From the NCBI GenBank assembly GCA_028023455.1, contig JAQFVV010006199.1:1-64000 (forward strand): DNA of 64,000 nucleotides, read 5' to 3'. Positions 14,330 to 25,556 of this stretch are shown one piece after another. A program made the translations under genes and the position numbers. Every line of letters starts with the position of its first letter. The first letter of the stretch is position 1. Below the pieces are notes generated by a model. The model was not told where the DNA came from. It made no database searches and saw only the letters and a program-made list of their open reading frames with translations. Origin of the DNA: Epiperipatus broadwayi (Eukaryota > Onychophora > Udeonychophora > Euonychophora > Peripatidae).

Positions 14330-15695
14330 AAGTTAAAGGTAATCTTTCTTTCTAAATTATTATTTTCCTTCATGTAATCTTATAGTAAATGCAAAGGAAA
14401 GACATTCAAGCTATAACATATAGAGATTATCACAAGGATAAATATTAAAAGATAGGGTTGTATGGTTAAGAAATCCTTTGTTCAAGCTAAATTCCAGCAC
14501 CTGTAGTCCTGTCAATGAACAGAGTTGTCTTGAAGGCCATGCTTTGGCATAAAGCTTATCATTTATCAAAACCCCAGACTTGAATTATCTATATTTTTTG
14601 TGAAGATTAAAAATAAAACATTTTATCACATTCTAAATGAAATTACATTTTTTGTTGCCAAAACTCTATAATTTATAAGCCCTAGAATGAATATCATATA
14701 CAAAAAATACAATGGTTGAAGCTCTGATTAGGCATTGAATTTTCAGTTACATACAACATGTATACCTAAATATTTGGCAATGTTCTGGTCATGTTAATGT
14801 GAAATCAGAATAGATCAAAAATGATTCTCTTCCTCAGCATTTTTATATATTAAATCAGAATTTGCAAAAAATAAATAAATAAATAAATTAGAATAATATT
14901 AATGAATTTATATTTTATTTTGTTTTCTCAAATATGGATATTAACAGCATATTTATAATAAGCAATTATTTATACCTTATAAGTATCAATTTATGCAATT
15001 TTAGTACATCTATATTTGCATGTAAGATTAATTTTTAAAAAAAATATCTCCCCTCCCTGCTCATAAAATAAAATTAGTTAATTAAAACAAAGTGAATTTG
15101 ATATAATTTTGCTTAACAAAAGACAATAGAATATTAAAAAATTATAATTATTTACATTTTTACTTTTTTATTTACTAATTGAATTAAAAATTGTAATAAA
15201 CATTTTTACATTAAAAGTTACATTAGCTGAAATTTTTTTCATATTAAGAGTTAAGGAAAAAAAAATTATTTAAAAGAAAATATAAAAATAATTGTTTTTT
15301 TCTCAAATATGATTTTTTCCAAAAATTAGATCCCAAATCTTTTTAAATTTAGTAATAAGTTGAGAGAAATTTAATTACATTAGCAGGAATTGAGTTTTAA
15401 AAAAAACATTTAAAAGGAAATATTAAAATAATAATTTTTTAAAATTTAGTAATAAGTTGAAGAAAATTTTTATTTACAAAACATGAGATAGCATGATTTG
15501 AGTTGTTTGGATCTCAAGGCCATTTTATAATATGAATACAATTATTTTTTTTCTTTTAGTGCATGGTAAATAAAAGCATTTAATATTAAAAATATTATTT
15601 TTACTATTAAGTTTTTGATATTGGTACAGTAAATAAAAATGTAAAACTATATTATACTTTAAAGTGACTGGACACTTATAAGTTGATATATTTCT
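14330..15695. other. AT-rich DNA, nothing recognised
   Basis: Long A/T homopolymer tracts and no recognisable gene or element. Confidence 0.6.
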
Positions 15696-16103
15696 ATATA
15701 TATATCAAAATACAGTAAAATTCACATAAATTATATTATTTTAGAAGTATTTTTGACTATACATCTTGTGGTCTTTATCAACTATGTAACAGTGAATAAT
15801 CAAAATGAGACAACCTTGTATCCATAGTTCAATTTAGATTTCCCACAATTCTATTATTTTAACATTTGATGATTGACAATTCATTAACATTTGATGATTT
15901 CTTGAAATCAACATAGCTTCTTTTATTTTACATTTATTGTGGTGACGTTCAATTTACACAATTTTTTAATTTGATAATCAAATTTAAACCCATATTGAGA
16001 AGATTTATTATGATCAAATATAACAGATGATGAAGGTTATTTACATCTATTCCTGATTGATATAAAGTGGGTTATAACTCAAGAAAAATGAAATTCCCTA
16101 AAA

Positions 16104-16286
16104 TTCTTGGATATTCAAGTTACATGTAATGAATACAATTTGGATTTTTTTATGTTAATTAAACCAATTGAAACTAGAGGTTTTATTCTATATGAATCAC
16201 ATGTGCCCATAAGTCATAAGTTGTCTGGATTGAAATCATTCTTATTTCGAAATGAAAAATTATGCAAATATTTTGTGATAAAATAA
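16104..16286 (+). pseudogene. Reverse transcriptase C-terminal remnant of PLE
   Basis: A frame of 60 codons begins FLDIQVTCN and continues through KPIETRGFILYESHVP and LFRNEKLC before a stop. The order FLD...KPxxT...S.HP...L..R matches the region after the RT palm in Penelope-like elements. No catalytic YADD block is present upstream, because the left arm cuts in at about 16.04 kb. It lies 276 bases before the endonuclease frame and is separated from it by stops. Confidence 0.65.
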
Positions 16287-16562
16287 AAAATGTACATTTA
16301 TGTGTTAATGATTTGATGAAAATTGGTTATAATAAACATGCTATAGATTTTAAAGGAATCAATAGTATAATATAATTAAAAATAAAAATAATATTAAAAT
16401 GAAATGGATTTCAATGCCATTTATATCAGCAGGTCAGGTTTGTTATGAGAATTTATGATGGTTTGGGTCATATTGCTTTTTTCTCAACAAATAATATAAA
16501 AATTACTTAACAATTCTAAAATTCGAAATTCAAACTTTAATCAAAATTGTATTATATATAAA

Positions 16563-16895
16563 TTGATATGTAATTGTGGCTTACAGTATATTGGCAAATC
16601 TAAGTGTACATTGGAGAAAAGAGTAAAAGAGCATATGCTTTTATATAATAGAATTCAAGAAGAGAAACAATCAGAAATAGATGTAAATAAACCTTCATCA
16701 TCTATTATATTTGATCATAATAAATATTGTCATTATGGATTTAAATTTGATTATCAAAATATAAAAATAGTGCAAATTGAATGGTGCCACAATAAACATA
16801 AAATAAAAGAAACTATGTTGATTTCAAGAAATCATCAAATGTTAATGAATCGTCAATCATCAAATGTTAAAATAACAGTATTGTGGGAAATCTAA
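16563..16895 (+). CDS. GIY-YIG endonuclease domain fragment of PLE
   Basis: 110 codons remain open. The start shows CNCGLQYIGKS with Cys3, Cys5 and the YIG at residues 9-11, then Arg20 and the EH pair at 23-24, as in the GIY-YIG endonuclease of Penelope-like elements (Cys pair, YIG, R..EH). Towards the end, the KETMLISRN stretch corresponds to the family's conserved tail before the ribozyme-like region. In an intact element this domain follows the RT in one polyprotein and nicks target DNA. Here it is only a fragment, 5' of a hammerhead-like motif at 16953-16984. The methionine start is incidental. Confidence 0.75.
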   Translation: MICNCGLQYIGKSKCTLEKRVKEHMLLYNRIQEEKQSEIDVNKPSSSIIFDHNKYCHYGFKFDYQNIKIVQIEWCHNKHKIKETMLISRNHQMLMNRQSSNVKITVLWEI

Positions 16896-16952
16896 ATTGA
16901 ACTATGGGTATTGTGAAAGGTTGTCTCATTTTGATTATTCACTGTTACATAA

Positions 16953-16984
16953 TTGATAAAGACTACAAGATGTATAGTCAAAAG
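16953..16984 (+). ncRNA. Hammerhead-ribozyme-like core, PLE tail
   Basis: The sequence TTGATAAAGACTAC, a short loop, then GTATAGTCAAAAG fits a decayed CTGATGA - stem II - GAAA core. Two bases of each conserved box look changed by C/G to T/A transitions. The inverted left arm carries the same motif on the minus strand at 15749-15781. Penelope-like elements are known to carry hammerheads, but catalytic ability here is doubtful. Confidence 0.4.
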
Positions 16985-17044
16985 TACTTCTAAAATAATA
17001 TAATTTTTGTGAATTTTACTGTATTTTGATATATATATATATAT

Positions 17045-17205
17045 TGATTTGAATATTACATGTATTGTGGAACATATACAGACATCAAACTTAACTTATT
17101 ACACATAAATATATATGTATCACTAGATATTTCTGCCATAAATTTAAAATGTATACCTCTTATGTATAAATCACATTTAGTATTTGTACATTATATATAT
17201 ATATA
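17045..17205 (+). repeat. Short interspersed repeat ending in (AT)n
   Basis: This segment and 25390-25483 share the words TATCACTAGATATTTCTGC, CTxTTATGTATA and CA(C/T)ATTTAGTAT(T/G)TGTACATTAT. One is followed by (AT)n and the other by (ATT)n, so this looks like an interspersed repeat whose tail seeds microsatellites. No tRNA-like head is seen. Confidence 0.55.
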
Positions 17206-17287
17206 TATATTGAACCAATCGATGTCTAATCATCATCGATGCTTCATGTGTCACCATCTACACTAACCTCCTAGGGGTCCCAATTTA

Positions 17288-17368
17288 ACCCTGCTATAAA
17301 TATCTGCAATTTAGACCCTGCTATAAATATCCGCAATTTAGACCCTGCTATAAATATATGCTATTCAC
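17288..17368 (+). repeat. 27-bp unit in three tandem copies, each TATA-like
   Basis: Units start at 17288, 17315 and 17342 with ACCCTGCTATAAATAT, then a less conserved end. Every unit contains CTATAAATA. It sits early in the LTR-like repeat, where U3 regulatory repeats would be expected. Confidence 0.75.
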
Positions 17369-17799
17369 TCACACACTGTATGCCGAATCATTCTAAAGAT
17401 TAGTGAAATTAATCTTTGTTTAGTAAAAATGAAACAGTAGTTTGAGTGATGCGTATATATATTTTGACTAAAGCAATAATTTTATTGCTTGAAAATACAT
17501 TTGTAATTATTTTTATATCTGTGTATATTTAATGTAACAACAAAGAAAAATGGGGAAGGCTTGAAATGTTGAAATTATCTTTATCACTGGTCACATCGTT
17601 GTCTATAATTAAAACTTATAAATCTTAATTACAATCGAAAATCAAATCGGTTATCAGTTTGAAAATCTTTCAAAATAGCTAAAAGAGATATTTCAAGCCT
17701 TATCTATTGAAAATATTTTACTAATTAAAGGTTGTTTTTAAAAGGATTACAGAGATAAGGGGGGGTGTGAAAGTGAATTCTGGGCAGTATTGAAAAGGT

Positions 17800-17808
17800 T
17801 ATAAAAGG
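17800..17808 (+). promoter_or_regulatory. TATA box of the second LTR family
   Basis: TATAAAAGG is followed by AACCAGTGAACAAAAGAGGG, with a start site expected about 30 bases downstream. The position within the element and the GC-rich stretch downstream agree with a U3/R boundary. Confidence 0.5.
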
Positions 17809-19951
17809 AACCAGTGAACAAAAGAGGGACTTAGACTTTGAATTTTACTTTGGAGTTTACTGTCGTTTTTAGAATTGAGAATTACTTTTAAGAAGCCAAC
17901 ACAAGTTCAGCAAATGGGCGTGAGTAGCGGGCCGTCCACCTCTTTCCTCTCGGAGACTTCTACCAGCCTCAAACTTCCATCTGACTGGCCATATGAAATG
18001 ACCTAGAATTGCCAACCGTCCTGCCTACCGCTATGCTGAGATATTCGGTAAAATCCTGTAATTTAGAGCTGCCTTGATACGAACATTCACAGGTGATTTA
18101 TAATTTGTAGCCAAATTAATTCATAGATCCGTTATGATGTTCTGCTAATTTTGCTTTTAAACTCTCTCTCAGTAATCTTTTATTAATATCATGTATTTTA
18201 ACTTACCTTTCACGCTGAATCAAATTATATATATATATAAATGTGTGCAATTCCATTAAGATTTTATGTATTTGTTTAATGTACAGATATGATTTATTTT
18301 CTTTAATATGTCAAAATCGCTAAGTTCGCGAGTCAAGGGGAAAAGAATTGTTTTATTTGGAAAAGGGTGGGCTTTCTTTAAAAACTTATCAATAAAGTTT
18401 TGTTTATATTAAATAGCAATTGCTCGCGAATTTGGTTTCATTTTAAATTCATGATTCTTAAAGTAAATTAAAAATTTTTCTGTGGAGGAATTTTGATTTA
18501 ATTTTCTATTTTAAAAAAGATCGTGAACTTTCAACTTTCATATAATTAATTCATTCCTTTTTGCTGGTGCCTGAAGGGAAAATCCTACCAGTTAATACGT
18601 ATTTGGGAATCGATTCTTTAAACATAAATGTTGTTAGTTTAATAATATTGTAAATAGTAACGTTATTATGCATTATGATCGGTTAAATGACTCAGAATTG
18701 GAAACAGATTATTGCGCAAGAGTTTAGACAATTTTCCAAGTTTGGAAATTATATTATAAAATTCATATTCATGTCCAGTAATGTTGCTGGCATACATTTT
18801 CTTTCTGATATTTTATCTTTCCATTTTCTTGATTGTTTTATTATTGGGGACATCGAAAGCATGAAGCTCCCATCCTTCTTAACCAGAGACAACGCTCTCT
18901 GTTAAATTATAAAGTTTAAGAGGATTATGTGCTGCGGATAGCCGTACAAAATGATCTGGGGTCTCATTCCCAGCCTCTACTTTGATATCGTTCCGCCAGA
19001 AATGCGCGGATATATCCACTTTAAGTTTGTTCCAAGTATTCCTTTAAATGATAAAATATCCACAATCGCCATGAAGGTCAGATTCCGTTAATGTATGCTA
19101 GTACCGTTACTTTTGTCTTTAATTTAATCACCGTCCGCCTAACCTTGAGTAAGTCGCAATGATGTGTTAAAAACAATGATTCATTTTGTAAAAATACTTT
19201 TAGTCCATTGATTTAAACTGCTTTCCTTTAGAAGAAAAAGCTTTATCGATTCCCAGAGACGTAAATCAATTTGTATAATTTATTCTCGTAAATAATGCGC
19301 ATTGTTTGTTTTTTATGTATACTTATTCAAAAGATGCTAGGTCCAAACAATGCCTATCAAACATATATAATGATTTCAAGGTTGTAAATAAATGATTGAG
19401 ACCGTAAATTTATATTTATTTGTCAAAATGATTAACGTTAAATTATCGTGTATCTTTCTGTAATCCGAATCTGTTCCGATCTTGTAGATTATTTTGTACA
19501 TCCACATTTTGGCATATTAACCCCGCACAGCGTGAAACAATTTTGTAACATATATATGCGTTTTCTGCATTTATTAAATATATATACTTTCGTGTTAATC
19601 CTGGTTTGTGTTGAATTATTAGTTTCTAGTTAATATTTAGAATTATTTTCTTTAGCTAAGAGCTTAGCATTAATAAATAACTCTGATAATGTAATAACTG
19701 GGCTACTCCGTCCTCGATCATCATCATCATTCTGATCTTATGCTCTACCGCTCTGCTTATGGGCACGGATTTAAGGTAATTTTACTGTGTCATCAGAATT
19801 GTTGTTCATTGGGTCAGAGATTCGAAGAATAGGCAAATAGGTTAGAATTCAGGATTGTTCAAGACCTGTGTATCTCGAGCATGATCGGATTCGAGGTACT
19901 TTTGCTTAGGATTTGGAACCTTGTTAAGTGAGCATACTGTTTTTGACCGGT

Positions 19952-19954
<3 letters not shown>

Positions 19955-19988
<34 letters not shown>
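19955..19988 (+). repeat. (AT)n microsatellite
   Basis: About 16 AT units directly follow the TACA end of the LTR-like repeat. Confidence 0.9.
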
Positions 19989-20220
19989 TGTAACCTTCTC
20001 CCAGACCGCTGTAATATAAATGAATCGTATCACGTTTTAGGCACCATAATCACTACTGTATCCTAGCTATGGCCAATCATCATGCCTTCCATATTGGTCA
20101 GCATAATCACAACTGTAACCTGGCCACAGCCAGCCTTCATCTACTAAACAGTCATGTCATGTTGGCAAGTGCCATAATCACATCTGTAATCTAGCTTCCT
20201 GATCTAGCTCTCACCAAAGA
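19989..20220 (+). repeat. Degenerate ~60-70-bp tandem repeat
   Basis: ATAATCAC followed by CTGTAAYCTRGC-like words recurs at about 20045, 20103 and 20171. The block starts CTGTAACCTTCTCCCAG beside the (AT)n, which resembles the TGTAACGGTC start of the 49.9-kb LTR-like repeat. It may mark the start of another such element. Confidence 0.5.
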
Positions 20221-23200
20221 ATCATACTGCACATTTTAGTGATTAAATTATCTTATGGAACCTAATGTACTCACATGATCAAGAATATAAGCATGAAGAA
20301 ACAAAAATGCAAAACTAACAAAATGATTTTTGGATTGAATAAAACTAGCATGAAACTATCGATCTAAAGAAGATCACAAGGTGACTAATAAAGATAAAAA
20401 CTTCTGGTCAAACCAGCTTTGAAATCCACACAAACAAAAGGTGATGAGTTAAATTTGATGTTCAACCAACTAATAAAATAACTAATAATTATATGTCTTG
20501 AGTGATTATGAAATTAAGCTTATAAATGAAATGATAAGTAAATTATGATGTAGATGACTAATGGATGATGGAAAGAAGTAATAATGGAATAGGGGAATGA
20601 AAGGAATCTAAAAGTGAAGAGAAAAGAATGAATATGTATGAGACTAATGAATGATTAAGAGGATGATAGAATAATAGTTAATGAATAGTGAAGATGATAA
20701 GAGAATAAAAGTTAATGTAGGATTAATCAATTATGATAATGAATTACTGTCAAATGAGAATGAATAACTAAAAGAACGATCAAGATGAAATTGAAGAAAA
20801 ATGTTAATGATGGAAACTGAAACTTAAACTATAAACTAATATGGTACTAACTGGTAAAAAAAATAAGCTAAATAAAAATAGGGATTTCAAGCTTGACGCA
20901 ACCATAATATCTATCATGAAGTTAAAACAAACTATACATTTTATACCAAAAAAAAAATAATTGGCATCTTAAAGCTTAGTTGACTTTCATAAAACAGTGA
21001 AAGTAATCTATTTCAAGTCTAATTATAACAATTGACTAAATATAAATTTCATTACAAATTTAAATTCTATCTTGAAATTTAACAACTAATTCTTCTCAGG
21101 GTTCAAACACTCAAAATCATTATATAAACTATATTTGGGTCAGTAAGAGGGATTTTACCACTACCCAGACATAATGCCCCTAATAGCTCTCAATATAACT
21201 TAAATTAAGAATTATATTCAGCAGTTCTAAAGAAACTTTATAACTAATATAAACTTTAAAATTTATGAATGGAAATGACTTTTTGATAATTAAGAACAAT
21301 AACTGACTAAATTCTTTTTCTCATATAATGCTAAACCATGTGATCAAGATCAGTGAATGATAACTCTGTGAATTTAACTAAATCAATCAAATCAAGACTG
21401 TGTTTATCTTTGAATATATCATTTAAAATAATCTGTACTACAAGTTATCAACATTTTGATTATTGTGTGATAATGCATTAGATGTACCAATAAATTATAA
21501 GACTTACCAAAATTATTATGATATAGCATAATATAGTTACTAGTGCTATATTGATTGATGATGATTTCAAATTTATCTTCTGATAGGTTGATAGCAATAA
21601 CAATAATAGTGTATAGATGTGGTAATTAGCAATAAGATTACATGGAACTACATAAATTTTTAAATACAACAAACTTTATTTACACTATGTAAAAATTTTT
21701 AATTCACAGATATGGCATGAAATAAAACTAATTTATTAAAATAATTTATGGATGGGACAAATACTTATTATCCCCTTGACAATATACTCAGCAAATGATA
21801 CAACCAAATAGAAAATAATGTTCAAAATATCATTTGTTACTCTTTGGCATATTTTTAAGAATCAGAATAAAACCTATTTAAGCTGCACTAGCACTTAAAT
21901 TATATAATAGCAGTATATTTAGAACTCTAGAATATACACAAAGTTTAAATTTAAAATTCCAACATTATAAAGTATTGCATTATCCCAAAGCCCTATCTTT
22001 TATCAGAATATGATAAGGGCAATTATCTCATTCTGTGCAATTACTAACTTATTTAACTTTGAAATGACTAAGTTTAGTGCATTAAATGAAGACTAGACAT
22101 TAAAAGTCAAATACACCTAGATCTCATTAAGCATTACCTATGTCCCAAGCTCAACCTTTGAATACATAACTGATCCTACAATTCTATTGTCACATCATTA
22201 TTTGATGAAAATGAATCCATTCTGCCAATGTGCATCTCATACTTCTACCTTTAAAATTTTCTACCATCATTAATAGATCTTGGTTTGTCAACAACCGATG
22301 ATGATCCCACAACATCATAAATACTATTTCAATTAAGAAAACACTATGCTAGATGAGTGTTCCTAAATTTAATATTATTTTATACTTGCAATGTGATCTG
22401 GACCTATTATACTTCACCATATACGGTGGAAAAACTATATATTATCATGAGGAATTTAACACTAAGATGGGAGACTTTATAAAAACAACATGACAGTTGT
22501 ATAATAATATATGGCTGATTCTATACCTCTCTATGGGTATACGTATGTGTGTGGGCCTTGCCTCACCATAAAAAGACTAGAATTCAATCCATAGATATCC
22601 TTTCTTTTTAGGATTATTTATACTAATGAGCATTAATTACTGCTCAGATTCTATCCATTTTTTCTCTCATGAAATTAGCCATAGATGACACTCCATCAGC
22701 CTATGCTCCATATAAATATTAATATATTGGATGCCATTCAATTGGAACATCCTATTAACTAAAAACTGTCACTAGTCATTCTCAATATCATAGCAAGACA
22801 AAAACAATACCAACAATAACAGTGAAAATCTGCATATTCCATTTTATAATGTAAAATCATTAATGTATTAACAACCAAACCAAAATACCTATGTCCAATG
22901 ATCATTAATCATTTTAGAATGACAACTATATTTTTATTAAAGAGAGCACAACGGATTTAAGCAATTAAGATCAAACCTGCATTTGTATTCAAAGTAGACA
23001 CGTTCACTTCTATAGAAAATTACAAAATGGAAAAAGGTTTATATCAAATTTTCTTTTATATCAGAAAATAATTCAGTCATGCCAATATATATATTTTTGA
23101 TAAAATGTTTGTACATTTACCTCTTTTTAATATACCTTAAAATTAGTTTTAGAGTATGAGAGATTTTTTTTATCATTCTCTCTAAATAGATGATATATAT

Positions 23201-25389
23201 ATTCTCCGGTTTTCTCTTAACTAAAAAAAAAAAACATACATAAAATAGATATATATTTTACACATTTTTTTCTTGAACTTAATATATATATATCTTTCAT
23301 GCCACAGTAAATCACGTATGTTTTTAAAAAAAAATTTCCAATTAACACATTACATAAGTAATAACACAGCAATGATAAAGAAAAATAAAAGCACATTTTT
23401 ATCCATTAAATTTTATACTCAGTTTATCCCAGTTATTATCCTGGTGAGTTAGAATAACAAAACGCCTCTTAAGAATGAATATTGTGGTTAGCAAAACATT
23501 CCAGATAATGCATATATATTTTATTCTCATGTTGGGTGTGAAATGAGCAATTTTTAAGACTTATCCAAAAGTAAAATTATTTAATGGCTTTAGTATCGAT
23601 AATTAACAAAGCGATGAAAATTCATACTTCCAATTGTAGCATAGTTAAAAAATAAGTTTATCTAATTTTCTCTAGATAATTTTCCTATAAATAATTCTTT
23701 AGGTTATTGGAATCTTCAAAACAAACTTTTTAAAAATCTTTATTGATTTATTTGGTAAGCATTTCAAATGAAGTATAACAAAAATCATTACTTTTAAGAT
23801 TAAGATAATTTTTCCTTGAAAAATTAATGGAATTTGATTACAAGTAGCATATTTATATTTCCCTTTCTTTTAAAACTGTGGGATAATTTTATTCTTTCCT
23901 GCACAATAATATATATATGTGCAGCTGTGTTTAAACAGTCAGGGCATATTCCAATATTGTAAACATTATTATAACGGCGGAGTATATTTCTCAATAAAAA
24001 TTCAAAAGTAAATATTTATTTCACTTCATTCTTATTAGAAAAGTATGCAGTGATTATCAATATAAATAAAATTATCTAATTATCACTTTGACATTTTTAG
24101 CATTTTAACCAATTGGTAAATGATCATTTCTTTCATTACATAGGTTCCCGCATGATAAAATTTAGCAGACTATAGAGAATAACATTATGAAAATATTTTC
24201 ATATTTACTTTATTAAAAGTTAGATTATTTCAAAATGACTTTTAAATTTATTTACTATATATCATATATAACACTTGTTTTCAAACTTATCTCGAATTAT
24301 TATTATTATTTTGACATTCTAACTTACAAACATAATATTTATCGACTTCATAATAAGAATGGCGTGAAGTTCCAACATAATCACCTTTTTAATTTATGTA
24401 TAAATAATTCAGGTGTTATCTTTAAAAATAAAAGTTTACATGTATCAATAAAGTAAAAACAGATGCTTACTTTCACTTGAATTTTTCTGGGTTTAAAGCA
24501 GTACTTATTCAAATAAAAACTTATCTCCATGGTTTTAATTTCCTTCTCCAGTATGAATCCTAGGAAATATGTGGTCATGGAAATGGCTTAAAATGATAGC
24601 AAGGTTTTAAGATTTCTTATTCAAACATTTTTAGACAGCAAGGTATTCTACTTCCTTACAATTAGATTTCAGAATTTTGTTGATTTTTAATTTTTTTCTT
24701 ATTTTAAATCAGAGCTGAGGTTTGTGTTTACTTGGTTCTTGTTTTTCTTAATTAGTTCACTCCCCTACAGCTGGGTTAAAACATATATAGCTTTTATTAT
24801 AATGCATTCTGGGAGTGAATTAGCCAATAATTTTGATATGCATAATTAGTATTACCCCCTCTGGCTTTATTTTTAATAACTATCCATTATTATTTAAGAC
24901 AGCTTTGTGTTTAGTACTAAAAAATATGCTTAAATAATTTACTATAATGATTTATTTTACAGGATTTATAAATTTGATTTAATTGTTTATTTCTTTCAAT
25001 TGCTATTCAAAACTAATAAAATAGCAATAATAATACTTTTAAATTGTTATTTTAGTCTAGTCAGAGTCTAGACTGGGTTTGAAATCTTATCTCCACTCAA
25101 GCAATTTTCCCAGTACATTCAAAATAATCTCTATTGAAAACCACTTTAGTAAGATTTTGATGTTAAATATATCATCATTTAAAATTTTGGAATTATTAAT
25201 TTAGGGACCTAAATAAAAGGTCACAATATATATATATAAGTGATTTAAAATATGAAATATTCTTTTAAGTAAAAAGTATTTAATGTTTCTGCTTTGATTG
25301 GGAATTTTAATTTTTTTAAAAAAAAGCTTAACAGAACTATATTGTAAATGAATTTCCCCTAATATATATAATTTTATTTTAAAACAATT
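20221..25389. other. AT-rich DNA, no gene seen
   Basis: No recognisable coding sequence. The plus strand is purine-rich at 20.3-20.9 kb. If 19989 is an LTR start, part of this stretch may be its body, but I could not find an end. Confidence 0.5.
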
Positions 25390-25481
25390 TCACACATATA
25401 GTGTATATTTATATCACTAGATATTTCTGCAGTAAGTTAATATTTATACTGTTTATGTATATATCATATTTAGTATGTGTA

Positions 25482-25483
<2 letters not shown>
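25390..25483 (+). repeat. Second copy of the short (AT)n/(ATT)n-tailed repeat
   Basis: It matches 17045-17205 (shared TATCACTAGATATTTCTGC) and runs straight into the ATT array. Confidence 0.55.

Positions 25484-25556
<73 letters not shown>
25484..25556 (+). repeat. (ATT)n microsatellite
   Basis: About 24 uninterrupted ATT units. Confidence 0.95.

Larger units (their letters stand above)
15696..17040 (+). mobile_element. Penelope-like element flanked by inverted tail copies
   Basis: A plus-strand body (about 16085-17035) carries the end of the reverse transcriptase and the GIY-YIG endonuclease. To its left, 15696-16043 is an inverted partial copy of the element's last ~350 bp, matching 16690-17035. 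Both outer ends run into short AT repeats. Inverted, 5'-truncated partner copies are a known habit of Penelope-type elements. The body has stops after the RT remnant, so it is dead. Confidence 0.8.
17211..19954 (+). mobile_element. Long solo-LTR-like repeat, second family (2.7 kb)
   Basis: It begins TGAACCAATCGATG and ends TTTTTGACCGGTACA. Both edges abut (AT)n, so the AT repeat appears to be the target. The end (GACCGGTACA) matches the minus-strand end of the 2.1-kb repeats (GATTGGTACA). A TATAAAAGG box at 17800-17808 lies about 590 bases in, ahead of a more GC-rich leader-like stretch near 17.9 kb. No internal retrotransposon genes or primer-binding site follow, so a solo LTR is inferred. 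Short frames at 18687-18905 and 19448-19633 are not recognised. Confidence 0.55.

Noticed and set aside
22536-22620. Possible tRNA-like segment near GGGCCTTGCC...AATTCAATCC
   Set aside because: The B-box match is poor and no acceptor pairing was found.
24760-24830. Short inverted GTTCACTCCC/GGGAGTGAAT pair as a MITE
   Set aside because: Only ~10 bases pair and there are no target duplications; chance is likely.
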